This document shows, piece after piece, positions 24,945-34,247 of a stretch of DNA of 61,061 bases. The stretch spans positions 1 through 61,061 of the forward strand of contig CALGZC010000015.1 of the NCBI GenBank assembly GCA_937934745.1. The letters run 5' to 3'. This stretch comes from an uncultured Blastocatellia bacterium. GTDB taxonomy: Bacteria > Acidobacteriota > Blastocatellia > Chloracidobacteriales > Chloracidobacteriaceae. The notes beneath the pieces were generated by a model that was not told where the DNA came from, did not search any database, and saw only the letters and a program-made list of their open reading frames with translations. Within the stretch, counting starts at the first letter, position 1. The number at the start of each line of letters is the position of its first letter. The position numbers and the translations under genes were made by a program.

Positions 24945-25739
24945 TCACTCGAATGAAGCACGCCTCCGCACTGCTGCGCGGGCCACGGTCAGTGCGCTGA
25001 CGGCAGCGGCTCCGGCCGCCAGCAACGACCGAGCAGCGGTATCTAACGTAGCGCCTGAGGTCAGAACGTCGTCTACGAGCAGGATGTGCCGCCCGGCGAT
25101 CAGGCGTGGGCGGAGAACCTGAAAAGCGCCGTGCAAGGCTGCACGCCGGGCTTGGGCGTCCAGTCCGGCGCGGTGGGGATGTGTTTCCCGGCAACGGACA
25201 AGCGCTTCTGTAACGACCGGGAGGCAGGTGGTGCGTGCAAGCGCTTTGGCCAGAATTTCTGCCTGGTTGTAGCCGCGCAACCGCTGCCGCAGGGGCGCGA
25301 GGGGAATCGGCACGATGAGGTCGCTGGCGTGGAGGACAGTCTGCACCTGCCAGGTTTCCTGAAGCAGGGTCCACAGCGGTACCGGCACTGCCGGGGAACG
25401 CTTGAGCGCCAGCACCGCCGCACGCAACGCGCCGGTGTACACACCACCCGAACGTACCCAGGTCAACGACCACCTGGCGCATTGCTCACACCGGTCACGA
25501 CGTACAACGGCCGGGCCGTGCGCGGCAGCCCGGTAGCCGCAGCGGTCACATACCTGGAGGTAGGTGGCGTGCTCGGCGCGCCAGGTTTCCCAACAAGTGC
25601 GGCATACCACCCCGTCGTTGAGGCATTCCACCAGTGCGCCACACTGTCGGCAGGGCTGCGGGGCGAGGAGGAGCAGCACGGCATCGCGCACTGCTTCAAC
25701 CGGTCGCCATACGGTCTGCTGTATGCTGCGCTGGATCAC
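24945..25739 (-). CDS. comF: ComF family phosphoribosyltransferase-fold protein
   Basis: A 264-residue protein. The N-terminal zinc region has CRQC, CRTC, CDRC and CEQC pairs; the C-terminal phosphoribosyltransferase domain has PIPLAPLRQRLRGYNQAE and the PRPP loop ILLVDDVLTSGATLD. ComF is needed for DNA uptake in naturally competent bacteria and occurs widely elsewhere (GntX). The start is the GTG at 25739, preceded by GGAGGT five bases away; a longer frame to 25859 is not family-like. Together with pilT in this window it permits, but does not prove, natural transformation. Confidence 0.88.
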   Translation of the reverse strand: MIQRSIQQTVWRPVEAVRDAVLLLLAPQPCRQCGALVECLNDGVVCRTCWETWRAEHATYLQVCDRCGYRAAAHGPAVVRRDRCEQCARWSLTWVRSGGVYTGALRAAVLALKRSPAVPVPLWTLLQETWQVQTVLHASDLIVPIPLAPLRQRLRGYNQAEILAKALARTTCLPVVTEALVRCRETHPHRAGLDAQARRAALHGAFQVLRPRLIAGRHILLVDDVLTSGATLDTAARSLLAAGAAAVSALTVARAAVRRRASFE

Positions 25740-26137
25740 TGAGACCTCCCCCAAGAAGATGCTGGTCGGCAGCACGGTGAGCAGGTAGGTCAGAGCAGGT
25801 TGCGCTCTCTGGGACGGTCGCTCGCCGTAGTCGGAACAACCGGCGTCCGGCAGCAACAAGGCTGTGTATGGCTTCGTGGACGGCGCACCTCCTCCTTTGC
25901 CGAACGGTCAAGTTACCACACGACCGGTTTCGGCGGCACTCCACCCAAAAGCTCGCCAAGCCAGTTGGCGCACAGACGCGCCTACCAGAACCGTTGTATC
26001 TGTGCCGACTTTTCCGGGTCTCAATGTGCCGTTGGGCAGTGAAGTGCTCAGCGAAGCGCTTGCGCTCGGCGTACAGGCAGGCTATGTGTCGCGGAATGGT
26101 TTGTCGAAAACTGCCAAAGTGTAGGTGTGTGGAAAGA
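25740..26137. other. divergent intergenic region between comF and the VWA-like lipoprotein gene
   Basis: About 400 bases with promoters expected in both directions. An 86-codon frame (25864-26124, plus strand) is open but resembles nothing I know and has no ribosome-binding site. I see no repeats or RNA signature. Confidence 0.5.
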
Positions 26138-27580
26138 ATGGATTGGTTGCGTCTGCACCGCAGGTCTTATGGTACGGCCACCAGAAGGAGCTGGAAGCCG
26201 TCCGTGTTGGTGCTGCTGCTGCTGGGTGCTGTCAGTGTTCTGCTGTGTGGCTGTACGCCACCTCCACCGCGCTGGGCAGAACTCATTGAGAAAAAGGCCA
26301 TTGCCGACTTTGACCGGCCATCTTGCCCAACGTTTGCCGATGCGCCGGCGAGCGACGATTTCATTGTTTACCTCGATGGCAGCGCGAGCATGCGCGGCTA
26401 CCTCAATCCCAAAGGCGCCAGCGCCTACCGCGAGACACTGCGCCTGCTCACCGAAATCGGTCCTCTATGCGAACCGAAGATGCGGATTCGGTTTCGGAAG
26501 GTCGGTGGGACGGTTGACCCACCCCAGCCCTGGGAGGCACTGACACCGACCCCTGACAAAGCGGATTTTTACACCTTACCTGAAACCGACTTGGCCGCTG
26601 CTGTCCGGGCCTTCAGCGTCAACCTGGAAGGCAAGCGGACAGGACCACCGCCGCGCCTCCACATACTCGTTACAGACGGTGTGCAGTCGGTCGGCTCGAC
26701 GCTCGCCACCAACTTCCGAGACGAATGCCTGAAGCTGCTTGACGGCACAGAGGGTCAACCGCCCTGGCAGGCGACAGTGTTTGGCATTCGTAGTCAGTTC
26801 GACGGGAAGGTGTATTCCGAAGTTGACCGATCCAAAGCCATCGCCTACCAGTCGGAGGGGGATCAGAGCACTTGGCGGCCGTTTTACTTGATTGTTTTTT
26901 CCAGCGATGCTGCCCGGCATGATGACAACATCGCTCGTTTGCGCCGTGAGTTGGCCAGGCTGGAGAGCAAACCCGAGATGCACGAATTGCCTTTGTCGTC
27001 CTGCTTTACGTCCGGCCTCCCGGAGACTGAAGTCAAGAGTGATCCTGCCGGAGCAGGCAGCAGTTTGCGTGTTGCCCGTGTGCATCCCAGACAGCCCGAC
27101 GTGCCGCCTGCTTTCAACGTTCACATTGGGCCTGAGGACAACCGCCGCCTGCTGGTTGCTATTCGCCCGGCCTGGTCGGAAGCGGCACGCAACGCAGCCG
27201 ATGCGACCCAGTTGGTCGAGCTCCTCGACTGGGACATCACGCCGGTCTATCCCACACAACTTGCCCCAAATGCCGGCTATCCTCTGTTGACCGATCTACA
27301 AATTCGCCTTGAGCAAGATGTGGTGGTGGTCACGCTGCAACCCCAGTGGGAAAGTAAAGCCAAGTCACCCACCTGGCGGATTTTTCGCCTGACCGGGCGT
27401 TTGAATCCCAAAAAGCGCCTGCCTAACTGGCTTGAAGCTTGGAATACCCGTGATGACCGCACCGTGGCCCAGGCCAATCGCACATTCAACCTGTTGACGA
27501 CTTGGCAAGCGCCCTGGGAGCGATCACCGATTGGTAAACAAATTGTCGCCGACATCTATCTTGCGGTTGGACCGAAGTAG
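26138..27580 (+). CDS. lipoprotein with a von Willebrand factor A-like domain
   Basis: A 480-residue protein. A basic N-terminus and hydrophobic stretch end in the lipobox LLCGC, so it is probably lipid-anchored after cleavage at about residue 34. Residues ~65-230 start DFIVYLDGSASMRGYL, a D-x-S-x-S MIDAS motif, and later include LHILVTDGVQSVGS, as in VWA domains that bind protein partners through a metal. The C-terminal ~250 residues are not recognised (FNVHIGPEDNRRLL, LQPQWESKAKSP). GGAAAG before ATG 26138 sets the start. It is followed 58 bases later by a small membrane protein, probably a partner. Confidence 0.75.
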   Translation: MDWLRLHRRSYGTATRRSWKPSVLVLLLLGAVSVLLCGCTPPPPRWAELIEKKAIADFDRPSCPTFADAPASDDFIVYLDGSASMRGYLNPKGASAYRETLRLLTEIGPLCEPKMRIRFRKVGGTVDPPQPWEALTPTPDKADFYTLPETDLAAAVRAFSVNLEGKRTGPPPRLHILVTDGVQSVGSTLATNFRDECLKLLDGTEGQPPWQATVFGIRSQFDGKVYSEVDRSKAIAYQSEGDQSTWRPFYLIVFSSDAARHDDNIARLRRELARLESKPEMHELPLSSCFTSGLPETEVKSDPAGAGSSLRVARVHPRQPDVPPAFNVHIGPEDNRRLLVAIRPAWSEAARNAADATQLVELLDWDITPVYPTQLAPNAGYPLLTDLQIRLEQDVVVVTLQPQWESKAKSPTWRIFRLTGRLNPKKRLPNWLEAWNTRDDRTVAQANRTFNLLTTWQAPWERSPIGKQIVADIYLAVGPK

Positions 27581-27638
27581 TATTGTCAAAGGTGTGCTCC
27601 GGTCAGCCTACTCGTCGAGTTGAGAACGCAGACATTGT

Positions 27639-28079
27639 ATGACCTGGTTGGTGTATCGGTTGGCAGAACGGCTGTGGTTCGGTCTCCCAGAAGAGATCAT
27701 TCAGTATTTTGTCAGTGACACCAACGACAGTGAGTGGCAAGTCATCGGTGACAAGTGGTTTTTCTACCTCGTTGCCGTCGGTTTGCTATGCACGCTGGGC
27801 ATGCTAGGGGTGAAGTTTCTGCGCAAGCAAAGCGCGCCCAATCCACAGGCGCAGAATTGGTCACTCGGTGAGACCATGGGCTTTATCTGCGTTGGCTTTG
27901 TTCCCCTGGTGTTGCTTTGCCTGATCGGTTGGAAGTTTATCCTGCGTCACACGGATGTGATCGGTGGCTATGGCCTGCTGGTGGGCATGGTGTTCGGCAT
28001 GCTGTTCTACACCGTCCTCATGCTGCTGGCCCATGCCGTGAGTCCATGGCGCCGTGACCTATACCCGAAGCGGTGGTAG
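27639..28079 (+). CDS. small membrane protein downstream of the VWA-like lipoprotein
   Basis: A 146-residue protein with three clear membrane helices (about 40-58, 78-100 and 110-133) and short basic loops (KFLRKQSAPN). The N-terminal 35 residues are amphipathic and acidic. No family recognised. The spacing suggests co-expression with the lipoprotein. Confidence 0.7.
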   Translation: MTWLVYRLAERLWFGLPEEIIQYFVSDTNDSEWQVIGDKWFFYLVAVGLLCTLGMLGVKFLRKQSAPNPQAQNWSLGETMGFICVGFVPLVLLCLIGWKFILRHTDVIGGYGLLVGMVFGMLFYTVLMLLAHAVSPWRRDLYPKRW

Positions 28080-28510
28080 AAGCGGCCTCCGCGACGCCGG
28101 CGCGAACGCCCATCGCCGGCGGGCATCGCGTGTTTGGTTTCTGTTGGCAGCGTATCTGTGGCTTGTCTCGGCCTTGGATAGTCCATGCAGTGACCGGTTA
28201 TGGTGCGTCACTCCCGCGAGCAGGATTGAACACAATCCGCAATCCGATTCGTGCGTCAAAAGAACGTCAAAAGAACGTTGGCTCTACGGAATGTGCTAGA
28301 GTCCACGGCCCGTGATGACAGGGGCGACCGGGGAAAAAGGAGTGCCCGGGCGGCAATCTATACCGGTCCGCGACCTGTGTCTGCGCCCTCGGCCGTCCCC
28401 TTGTCGGAACGCTACCCTGGCCGGTGAGGTCAACCTTGCTTCGGAAGTGCCTGCTGTCAAACCGTGACAGTGTAGGTTGGACCCTGTCGGGGCCGGCCAC
28501 CCGCTGACGT
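28080..28510. other. intergenic region before the Omp85 gene, with an 11-bp tandem duplication
   Basis: About 430 bases without a credible gene. It contains CGTCAAAAGAA twice in tandem (28254-28264 and 28265-28275). G/C-rich stretches follow up to the Omp85 start. The Omp85 promoter is presumably here, but I cannot place it. Confidence 0.6.
28254..28275. repeat. 11-bp perfect tandem duplication
   Basis: CGTCAAAAGAA is repeated directly with no spacer in the Omp85 upstream region. Same unit length as the duplication in the pseudogene at 20113, but a different sequence. Confidence 0.95.
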
Positions 28511-31486
28511 ATGCTGTTTCCCCAACGAAAAATGGTGACACGGCCGCTGTTCCCAGATGGGTTTGGACAACAGTTCCCCAGGCGACGCCCGACCAGATCC
28601 GGGCAAGCCTGGCAGCCCCTCATCGTGACTCTCATTGTCGGGCTGTGGCTCACAGCGGCAGGAGCTATCGCTCAGGCGCAGAATATGTTGCCGGTCGTGC
28701 AGGAGTCAGGTGCCTTGGTAATGCCACGGCTGCCCCTCGGACAACTCGAAGGGCGTACCCTGACGCGGCTTGACATCGTAGTGCAAGATGGGCTGCCGCC
28801 CGAACCGTCACTGGCCGAAACAATCGGTTTGCAGGTTGGAGAGTTGGTGACGGCCGCAAAGTTGCGAGAGGCGCTGAAACGGCTACACCGTTCGGAACAG
28901 GCTGCCAACGCAGAGGTTTGGACGCAGCTCGACGGAACGGACGGGGTTGCCGTACGGTTTATGGTCACCCGTCAACTCCGGGTCGCCGAAGTCACCTTTG
29001 ATGGCAACATCGTGTTTCCTCCCGAAGAGCTGCGGGCGCGCTTGGCGGTGCTTGAGCGCGGCAGCAAGCTGACCTCGCGGGCGCTGGCCGAGGCAGAGGA
29101 AACCCTCCGGCTTTTTTATCGTGAGCGCGGGTATTTTCAGGCTGTGGTGGCCGCGCGCGTCGCTGCTCCGAACGATGCCGCCCGAGCGCGCGTCACCTTC
29201 GTGGTGACGCCCGGACCGCAGGCGACCATCGGGGCCTGGCAGATTGAAGGCGATCTGCGGATTCCACTCACCGACTTTGACGCTAAAATCATCCGGCATC
29301 CGGTTGGAACACCATACGCCATTGATTTTATTCAGTCAGACCTGCAGCGTATCCGCGCCCTGCACGTGGCGCGTGGCTACCTGGATGTGCGCATCAGTGA
29401 GCCGCGTGTCACCTTTGATTTGACCAAGAATCAAGTCACCGTCGCCGTTTCGATGACCTCCGGCCCGCTGGTGACGGTTGATATTGCCGGCTTCGAGTTT
29501 CGGCGTGAAGAGCTGCGCCGCCTCTTGCCCGTCTTGCGTGACGGCGGCCTCGACGATCTGACCTTGGAGGAGGGAGCGCGCCAACTGTTGATTGCCCTCC
29601 AGCAGCGGGGGTATTTCTTCGCCGAAGTAGACTGGTCGCGACAGCGCCTCGTTGGCGAAGAGCGCGTGGTTGTGACCTACACGGTCACCCCTTACCGCCG
29701 TTATCGGGTACAGGAAGTGCGCCTTGTCGGGACGGATGTGATCCGCTACCGCGATGTGGCGGATGACTTCAAAACCCGTCCGGCATCGTTGATACCGCCG
29801 TCGCGTGGGTTGGTGACTGAGGACACGCTGGCGCGGGATGCAGAGGTGATTCTGCGCGATCTGCGCAACGCCGGGTATTTGCAAGCCCAGGTGACAGAAC
29901 GCCGCATCGGCGTCGGTCTTGATGACCGGTCGCTGACCGTGCTGTTTCAGGTTGAGCCGGGACCCCGTGCGCGGATCGCTACTGTCCGTTTTGAAGGCAA
30001 TCAGTTGCTGGACACTGAGCGGCTCAGCCGGGCGTTGACGCTGGCACCGGGGGATGTCGTCACCCAAGCGCAGACCCGTACCGACCTGGAGCGGCTCAAA
30101 GCCCTGTACTTGAGTGAAGGGTTTGCCGAGATGCGCGTTCGGCAGGAGCTGGAGGAAGTCAACGGCGATCCGGGGCAGGTGTGTCTTGTATACGAAATCG
30201 AAGAAGGCAGGCGCTTTACCGTCAACCGAGTGATCATTGGGACACGCGGCCGCACGTCTGAAAAAACCCTGCGCCGGTTTTTGGCCGTCCGGCCCGGCGA
30301 GCGGCTGCGGCGTGATCTGTTGACCCAAGCCGAGCAGGCGCTCTACGCCACCGGCGCGTTCCGACAGGTGTTAATTCAGACACCTTACGTGCGGGCGACG
30401 AGTCCGACCGAGGCCCTGGCCGACATTACGCTGGATGTTATCGAATCAAAGCCCTACACGTTGGCCTATGGGTTCGGCTACCAGACCAATGATGGCCCCC
30501 GCGGTTCGTTCGAGCTATCGAATGCCAACATGTTTGGACGCCTTGAAGTCGGCAGCGTCATCGCCCGTCTCAGCCGGCGGGAGCAACTGGCGCAGTTGTC
30601 ATACCAGTTTCCTCGCTTCAATCTCCCCCGCGTTACGACCCTTACGGACGGCGTGACGGCCCCGGTACTCATTTCAGGGCTGTTCCAGCGGCAAGCGCGG
30701 GTCAGCTTTACCACTCAGCGATTGGCGGCGCTCATACAGTCTGAGTTGCGCTTTGATGCGCAGAGCGCCCTGATATTCCGCTACCGATTACAGAATGTAC
30801 GGGTACTCGACCTGCGGGTCAGTAACCCGCCACTCCAGCGGCTTGATGTCCCGCTTAACCTCGGTACGTTATCGGCGACGTACGTCCGCGATACCCGTGA
30901 TGTACCGCTTGACGCGACGCGCGGCTCATTTGTCTCGTCTGACTTGACACTGGCGACACCGCGCATTGGCGGCTCGGAAAGCTTCCTGCGCTTTTTAGGA
31001 CAGTTTCAGGCCTATCGCCGGGTTGCTGAAAAGTCGCCGGTGGTGCTGGCCGGACGCCTACAGATTGGCTTGGCGCAGACCTACGGTGAAACGGTAACCC
31101 TGCCCATCAGTGAACGCTTTTTCTCCGGCGGCCCGACCACACTGCGCGGCCTCGGCTTTGAGCAAGCTGGCCCACGCGATCCGGTCACCGACGCCCCAAT
31201 CGGCGGGAATGCGCTGGTTGCAGTAACGGGTGAGGCACGTTTTCCGTTGCTTCAAAACCTTGAAGGCGCAGTGTTTTATGATGTTGGCAATGTCTTTGCG
31301 CGGATCGGAGACATTCGCTTTGGGCAGATGACCAACAGCCTTGGTGGCGGTTTCCGCATCAAGACGCCGCTCGGGCCGCTGCGTCTGGATGCAGCCTATT
31401 TGATCGATCCCCCGTTTTATGTTGCAGCGCCCGGCCGCCGCCTCACGAACCTTCAGTTTCACATTACCTTCGGGCAGGCATTCTGA
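28511..31486 (+). CDS. Omp85/BamA-family outer-membrane protein with multiple POTRA domains
   Basis: A 991-residue outer-membrane assembly or translocation protein. After an internal signal anchor (~35-55, cleaving near AIAQAQ) there are at least five POTRA-like units to about residue 600, recognisable by repeated RxAxVxFEGN-type strands (VAEVTFDGNIVFP, IATVRFEGNQLLD) and YLxxGYxxxxV helices. The C-terminal barrel carries GPTTLRGLGFEQAGPRD near 873, the L6 loop motif of Omp85, and ends in FHITFGQAF with a terminal Phe. Without neighbours such as skp or lpxD, and with unusual POTRA number, it could be BamA itself or a paralogue. ATG 28511 or 28532 both fit. Confidence 0.88.
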   Translation: MLFPQRKMVTRPLFPDGFGQQFPRRRPTRSGQAWQPLIVTLIVGLWLTAAGAIAQAQNMLPVVQESGALVMPRLPLGQLEGRTLTRLDIVVQDGLPPEPSLAETIGLQVGELVTAAKLREALKRLHRSEQAANAEVWTQLDGTDGVAVRFMVTRQLRVAEVTFDGNIVFPPEELRARLAVLERGSKLTSRALAEAEETLRLFYRERGYFQAVVAARVAAPNDAARARVTFVVTPGPQATIGAWQIEGDLRIPLTDFDAKIIRHPVGTPYAIDFIQSDLQRIRALHVARGYLDVRISEPRVTFDLTKNQVTVAVSMTSGPLVTVDIAGFEFRREELRRLLPVLRDGGLDDLTLEEGARQLLIALQQRGYFFAEVDWSRQRLVGEERVVVTYTVTPYRRYRVQEVRLVGTDVIRYRDVADDFKTRPASLIPPSRGLVTEDTLARDAEVILRDLRNAGYLQAQVTERRIGVGLDDRSLTVLFQVEPGPRARIATVRFEGNQLLDTERLSRALTLAPGDVVTQAQTRTDLERLKALYLSEGFAEMRVRQELEEVNGDPGQVCLVYEIEEGRRFTVNRVIIGTRGRTSEKTLRRFLAVRPGERLRRDLLTQAEQALYATGAFRQVLIQTPYVRATSPTEALADITLDVIESKPYTLAYGFGYQTNDGPRGSFELSNANMFGRLEVGSVIARLSRREQLAQLSYQFPRFNLPRVTTLTDGVTAPVLISGLFQRQARVSFTTQRLAALIQSELRFDAQSALIFRYRLQNVRVLDLRVSNPPLQRLDVPLNLGTLSATYVRDTRDVPLDATRGSFVSSDLTLATPRIGGSESFLRFLGQFQAYRRVAEKSPVVLAGRLQIGLAQTYGETVTLPISERFFSGGPTTLRGLGFEQAGPRDPVTDAPIGGNALVAVTGEARFPLLQNLEGAVFYDVGNVFARIGDIRFGQMTNSLGGGFRIKTPLGPLRLDAAYLIDPPFYVAAPGRRLTNLQFHITFGQAF

Positions 31487-31534
31487 AGTGGTGCGCCGGG
31501 GCAGAATGGCTACGTTGACACCCACAATGGACAT

Positions 31535-31996
31535 CTACAATGCCGCCGCCGTCGTGCCTGCCGGTGTGGGTGGTCGCCGCAGGGCGTCCTGGACATCTGG
31601 GGGGAGGCGGATGACACGCCCTTGGGTGTCGGTCGGCAGATGTAGCGTCTCACCAGTCACCAGTAGGCCGCCGTCTACTTCACGGTACACAGCGTAGGCG
31701 AAGCCGACCTGCCGCGAGCGCAGGATTGTCAGGCGTGTCTCAATCCGTAACGCATCGTCATAGTGCGCCGCCGCGTGATACCGCGCGCGCGCCTCGGTGA
31801 CCACGAGCCGGATGCCCGCCGCCTCCAGGTCGCGGTAGGCCAGCCCACAGGCGCGGCAGTAGTCCGTCCGCCCGACTTCCATCCAGACCAGGTAGTTGGC
31901 GTGATAGGCCACGCCCATCTGGTCGGTTTCGGCATAGCGCACCCGCAGCCGCGAAATGACGGCCGGGGCTTCCTTCGGCGAGCGATCAGTTGGCAT
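31535..31996 (-). CDS. hotdog-fold acyl-CoA thioesterase (YbgC/4-hydroxybenzoyl-CoA thioesterase type)
   Basis: A 153-residue thioesterase. RVRYAETDQMGVAYHANYLVWME is the family signature, with the catalytic Asp in TDQMG, followed by the central helix and strands to VTGETLHLPTDTQGR. It would hydrolyse acyl-CoA or acyl-ACP. ATG 31996 overlaps the radical SAM gene end by 11 bases, so it is the last gene of a coupled atpC/Lgt-like/radical SAM/thioesterase unit and may serve acyl-chain turnover there. Confidence 0.88.
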   Translation of the reverse strand: MPTDRSPKEAPAVISRLRVRYAETDQMGVAYHANYLVWMEVGRTDYCRACGLAYRDLEAAGIRLVVTEARARYHAAAHYDDALRIETRLTILRSRQVGFAYAVYREVDGGLLVTGETLHLPTDTQGRVIRLPPDVQDALRRPPTPAGTTAAAL

Positions 31997-33440
31997 GCGG
32001 CGTTGACCCGACGGACGCGCCGTTAGCGGTCGCCGCTTCCGCCGGGGCGAGTTCCCGGCGCAGCGCGGCGAGCTGCGCTTCGCGCCCATCGCGGTAAAAC
32101 AGGTTGAACGTGTCAAACGGGATAATGCGCCCGTCGGGGTGGACGATATGCACGCAGGCGCGCTTGACCGAGCGAATGTCGAGGCTGTGGGCGTCCATAA
32201 ACTGCACGATCAAAATCCGAAAGACGTTTTCATAGGTCAGTTGCGCCGGGACGCTCGCCAACGGCAGGCAGCACAGGAGCTGCTTGAGCGACAGCGCCTG
32301 CATCGCCGGCGACTGCCCGGTTGAAAACGCCTTGAAAAGCTGCTCGCGCAGCGCCGGGCTTTGCTCGTAGATGATCGTGCTGCCCTCGCTTTTCAACAGC
32401 AGCTCCGGGTCAATGAGGCTCGTCAGCGGGATGACCTCGCCGCCGAGCTTCAGGGCGTAGGCCATGGCCAAACAGTCGGGATGACACGGCACGGGCAGCA
32501 CATCCTGCGGCTTGAGCCACGGCGTCTGCCGGAGGATGGCCTGTCGGACTTCGCCCAGCGTCAGCCGGTCGCGCGCCGGATGGAAGCCCTCCGTCCGTCC
32601 GGCGACCTGGACCGGCTGGAACGTCACGCCCCGGACGCACCGATGCTGGAGCGCAAACGCGATGATGTCGCCGATTTCGTCATCGTTGACGCCTTTCTTG
32701 AGCGTGACAACCAGCGTCGTCGAAATGTTCAGGCGGTCGAGTCGTTCGAGCGCCCGCTCGCGCGCGGCACGCAAGTCCGCGCCGCGCAAGTCGCGCAGCG
32801 CGTCTTCCCGCAGCGAATCGAACTGCAAATAGACCTCGAAGCCGGGCATATAACCCGCCAGCCGCTCGGCGAAGGCCGCGTCCTGCGCGATGCGCAGGCC
32901 GTTGGTATTGACCATCAGGTGCTTGATGGGCCGCCGCCGCGCCGCGTCGAGAATCTCGAAAAACTGCGGGTGAATGGTCGGCTCGCCGCCGCTGATCTGC
33001 ACGATGTCCGGCTCGCCCTCGTTGCGGACGACGCAGTCCAGCATAAACTCGATGTGCTCCAGCGAGCGATGCGTCGGCCGGTGCGGCCCCGATTCGGCGT
33101 AGCAGATCGGGCAGGCGAGATTGCAGTGGTCGGTGACTTCCACGATGGTCAGGCAGCCGTGCTGCTCGTGATCGGGGCAGATGCCGCAGTCGTACGGGCA
33201 GCCATACCGAATCGGCGTGTTGAACTGCTTGACCATCTGCCCCGGCTTGAGGAAGCTGCGCTGCTGCTTGTAAAACGCCGCGTCGGTCGAAAGCAGGACG
33301 CGCTCGCGCCCGTGAGCCGGGCAGCGCTTGTCCATGAGAACGCGCTCGCCCTCGATGACGATTTTGGCCTCCACCTTGCGGTGGCAAACCGAGCAAATGC
33401 TGTTCGTGAGTTCGTAAAACAGGTACGGCCGATCAGCCAT
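31986..33440 (-). CDS. radical SAM enzyme of the tetraether-synthase-like (Tes / GDGT-MAS, MJ0619) family
   Basis: A 484-residue multi-cluster radical SAM protein. Three Cys groups stand in the Tes order: C16, C19 and C40 with HG (rubredoxin-like), CPYDCGICPDHEQHGC at 81-96, and the AdoMet cluster CNLACPIC at 106-113, followed by ISGGEPTIHP. Tes couples lipid chains carbon-to-carbon to make membrane-spanning lipids; bacterial homologues are tied to membrane-spanning diabolic-acid-type lipids, which many acidobacteria make. So a lipid-coupling role is likely, though not proven. It overlaps the Lgt-like gene by 8 bases and the thioesterase by 11. Third positions look very G/C-rich. Confidence 0.8.
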   Translation of the reverse strand: MADRPYLFYELTNSICSVCHRKVEAKIVIEGERVLMDKRCPAHGRERVLLSTDAAFYKQQRSFLKPGQMVKQFNTPIRYGCPYDCGICPDHEQHGCLTIVEVTDHCNLACPICYAESGPHRPTHRSLEHIEFMLDCVVRNEGEPDIVQISGGEPTIHPQFFEILDAARRRPIKHLMVNTNGLRIAQDAAFAERLAGYMPGFEVYLQFDSLREDALRDLRGADLRAARERALERLDRLNISTTLVVTLKKGVNDDEIGDIIAFALQHRCVRGVTFQPVQVAGRTEGFHPARDRLTLGEVRQAILRQTPWLKPQDVLPVPCHPDCLAMAYALKLGGEVIPLTSLIDPELLLKSEGSTIIYEQSPALREQLFKAFSTGQSPAMQALSLKQLLCCLPLASVPAQLTYENVFRILIVQFMDAHSLDIRSVKRACVHIVHPDGRIIPFDTFNLFYRDGREAQLAALRRELAPAEAATANGASVGSTPHAN

Positions 33441-34227
33441 GCGCGCGCTCTCCTTCGATGAAGGCCGGCGATATGGCGGGATTTCGCGCCTGTCGCAACC
33501 GCCACAGGGCGTAGCCGGCCGCGCCGGCTCCGAGGAGCGCCCCCGTCTGAATGGCGGTCAGGCCCCACGGATACGTGAACGGACGCGGCTTGATGAATTC
33601 CACCGCGAAGCGAAACGCCAGGTAGCCCAGCAGAAACCGGCGAAACCGCGCGCCCGGCGGGTCGGCCGGGGTCGCCGTCTGGCGGAGCGTCGCGCCAAGC
33701 GCGGCGAGGTAGGCGATTTCATATAGCTGCGTCGGATGGCGGAGCTGTCCGTCGCCAAAGTCCACGCCCCACGGCAGGCCGGTCGCCACGCCGCAGGTGC
33801 CATCCGGCAGCCCGGTCAGGAAGCATCCGACGCGCCCAATCGCCATGCCGACGATGAGCGGCGTCACATAGGCGTCGCCGGTCGCCTGCCGAACGCCCGC
33901 CAGGCGCTTGGCCGCTTCGACGCCCGCCCAGCCGCCCAACAGCCCGCCGACGATGGACTTACCTTCCAGCCACAGCCAGGGGGTGGCCCGATAGCGCCAG
34001 TAGAGGGTCGGCATTTCCAGCCAGGCGAGCAGTTTCGAGCCAAGCCACGCGCCGAACAGGCAGCCAACCAGCGTCCAGACGGCTTGCTCGGCGCTGAGGC
34101 CGCTGGGCTGCCGGCGCCGCGCCCGAACGTAGAGCCGAAAGCCAACGCCGTAGGCCACCGCCTCGCAGACGAGGTGGATGGGGATGCCGATCCCCCCCGG
34201 CAGCCGCAGATCGTATGGGAAACTCAT
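33433..34227 (-). CDS. Lgt-like (prolipoprotein diacylglyceryl transferase family) membrane protein
   Basis: A 264-residue protein with about seven membrane helices. GRVGCFLTGLPDGTCG stands where Lgt has its conserved Arg-x-G-N-F region, and HPTQLYE matches the Lgt HPTQLYE motif. The Asn of the classic signature is replaced by Cys, so it is a divergent paralogue rather than a clear housekeeping Lgt. Being sandwiched between atpC (20 bases) and a Tes-like radical SAM gene (8-base overlap) suggests it handles phospholipid head groups or acyl glycerol in the same lipid pathway. Alternatively it is the cell's Lgt. Confidence 0.75.
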   Translation of the reverse strand: MSFPYDLRLPGGIGIPIHLVCEAVAYGVGFRLYVRARRRQPSGLSAEQAVWTLVGCLFGAWLGSKLLAWLEMPTLYWRYRATPWLWLEGKSIVGGLLGGWAGVEAAKRLAGVRQATGDAYVTPLIVGMAIGRVGCFLTGLPDGTCGVATGLPWGVDFGDGQLRHPTQLYEIAYLAALGATLRQTATPADPPGARFRRFLLGYLAFRFAVEFIKPRPFTYPWGLTAIQTGALLGAGAAGYALWRLRQARNPAISPAFIEGERAHG

Positions 34228-34247
34228 CGGGCGCTTGGGAACAAAGG

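Noticed and set aside
25864-26124. 86-codon open frame between comF and the VWA-like gene
   Set aside because: No ribosome-binding site, no recognisable domain, and it overlaps another open frame in the same stretch.
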